Below, piece by piece: positions 5,547-6,231 of a stretch of 6,231 bases of DNA (position 1 is the first letter of the stretch; each line of letters opens with the position of its first letter). Both the position numbers and the translations under genes were made by a program. The stretch is from Planctomycetaceae bacterium UBA6894 (GTDB lineage Bacteria; Planctomycetota; Planctomycetia; Gemmatales; Gemmataceae): the NCBI GenBank assembly GCA_002451275.1, contig DKBS01000094.1, positions 1-6,231 of the forward strand, written 5' to 3'. Below the pieces are notes generated by a model. It saw only the letters and a program-made list of their open reading frames with translations, did not search any database and had not been told where the DNA came from.

Positions 5547-6182
5547 ATGGGGCCACGCATGTTCCTTGGGCGCAAATCAATGGCTTGGGCCGCCTTGCTG
5601 ATGGCGGGTGGCTGCGCCACCGGTCCTTTGCAGGACAATCCCATGCCGGTCGGTGCCGGTGGAGCAGGCCCCGTCCGTGACACGCAAACCGAGGGGAACC
5701 CGCTGTATTTGCCAGTTGGACCGCCATCCTACGGGTTGGTGTTTGACAAGGCTCTCGACACCCTCGACGATGTTTTCGATATCGCATATGCCAACCGTTA
5801 CGATGGTCGGATAGAAACCTTTCCACGCGTGGCCCCCGGGTTGTTCCAGCCCTGGAAACACGGCAACATGAATCCCAAGGACCGGATCCACGCGTCGCTG
5901 CAATCTTTGCGGCATCGCGGTGTTTTGACCATTCTGGCCGCGGATGATGGCGGCTATTTTGTGGACCTGAAGGTTTACAAGGAGCTGGAAGACCTGCCTT
6001 CCCCTGCCCGGACCTTGGGTGCGGCGGCTGCATTCCGGTCGAGCAGCACCATCGAACGCCAATACGATGTGATCGATCCCAATGTGATTGACATCAACTG
6101 GATTCCCGTGGGCCGGGATATCGAATTTGAGCAGTTCCTGCTGAGGAAGCTGGCGGTGAGCGCCACCACCCCTGGGAATTGA
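5547..6182 (+). CDS. Predicted lipoprotein of unknown function (planctomycete-type family)
   Basis: I do not know a function for this 211-aa protein. The N-terminus looks like a lipoprotein signal: basic residues (R4, R9, K10), a short hydrophobic run (AWAALLMAGG, 13-22) and a cysteine at 23. The lipobox (AGG-C) lacks the usual Leu at -3, so lipidation is likely but not certain. After a Gly/Pro-rich linker (about 24-60) comes one soluble domain with recognisable conserved-looking blocks: TFPRV (91-95), PW (102-103), GGYFVDLKVYKELEDLPSP (135-153), AFRSSSTIER (162-171) and WIPVGRD (185-191), followed by an acidic EFEQFLLRKL helix. I recall the same blocks in unnamed proteins of Planctomycetota; this was not checked. 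The mix of a beta-rich middle (VLTILAADDGGYFVDLKVY) and flanking helices suggests a compact envelope-facing domain. It lies 72 nt after the epimerase, so it could be co-transcribed or have its own weak promoter. Confidence 0.75.
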   Translation: MGPRMFLGRKSMAWAALLMAGGCATGPLQDNPMPVGAGGAGPVRDTQTEGNPLYLPVGPPSYGLVFDKALDTLDDVFDIAYANRYDGRIETFPRVAPGLFQPWKHGNMNPKDRIHASLQSLRHRGVLTILAADDGGYFVDLKVYKELEDLPSPARTLGAAAAFRSSSTIERQYDVIDPNVIDINWIPVGRDIEFEQFLLRKLAVSATTPGN

Positions 6183-6203
6183 CGAGTCGTTTGATTCCCT
6201 TTC
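6174..6203 (+). terminator. Weak terminator candidate over the lipoprotein stop codon
   Basis: GGGAAT (6174-6179) pairs with ATTCCC (6194-6199), with a small inner pairing ACG/CGT (6182-6184 with 6188-6190) in the loop. Only three Ts (6200-6202) follow, and the stem is short and interrupted. It could end the operon, but the evidence is thin; termination could equally be Rho-dependent or lie beyond the window. Confidence 0.2.
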
Positions 6204-6231
6204 CAACCATCGAAACCCAAAAGAGGCCGCC

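Noticed and set aside
5281..6033. Minus-strand open frame of 250 codons spanning the epimerase-lipoprotein junction
   Set aside because: Rich in Pro, Arg, Ser and Gly with no recognisable motif, and antisense to two well-supported genes. Long antisense frames are expected in GC-rich coding DNA.
1..6231. Defence system, mobile element, CRISPR array or biosynthetic cluster
   Set aside because: No transposase, integrase, Cas, toxin-antitoxin or cluster enzyme is encoded, and no repeat array or element ends are visible. The gene content is housekeeping.

Overview
The window is a GC-rich bacterial chromosome segment (roughly 60% GC by eye). It holds seven genes, all on the + strand and tightly packed: rho (cut by, or open to, the left edge), ribH, nusB, a PHP-domain phosphoesterase, ftsY, a GalE/WbpP-type NAD-dependent sugar epimerase, and a predicted lipoprotein of unknown function. 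No RNA gene, insertion sequence, CRISPR array, phage gene or attachment site was found. Several long minus-strand open frames are coding shadows of these genes.

The likely source is a member of the Planctomycetota or a related PVC lineage. Three points suggest this: the Rho with a long Pro/Ala-rich N-terminal extension, the ribH-nusB-(PHP)-ftsY order, and above all the C-terminal motifs of the last protein (GGYFVDLKVYKELEDL, then WIPVGRD), which I recall from planctomycete hypothetical proteins. This comes from memory and was not checked by a search.

Layout: rho (1-1605), a 34-nt gap, ribH (1640-2119), a 65-nt gap holding the nusB ribosome binding site, nusB (2185-2706), a 4-nt gap, the PHP gene (2711-3616), which overlaps ftsY (3589-4497) by 28 nt, a 29-nt gap, the epimerase (4527-5474), a 72-nt gap, the lipoprotein (5547-6182), and 49 nt of trailing sequence. 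No gene-free stretch exceeds 72 nt. No convincing internal promoter or strong intrinsic terminator is visible, so much of the run may be co-transcribed.

The first five genes are core information-processing and cofactor genes: Rho terminates transcription, NusB belongs to the rRNA antitermination complex, the PHP protein resembles the RNase AM/nucleotide phosphatase family (whose E. coli member trims rRNA 5' ends), and FtsY docks ribosomes at the membrane. RibH (lumazine synthase) is the metabolic outsider, with no other riboflavin gene nearby. The last two genes look envelope-related. This is mostly an ordinary housekeeping region. The points most worth a second look are a perfect 11-bp stem-loop inside the PHP gene, the Rho N-terminal low-complexity extension with its tandem repeat, the PHP gene placed between nusB and ftsY, and the uncharacterised lipoprotein.
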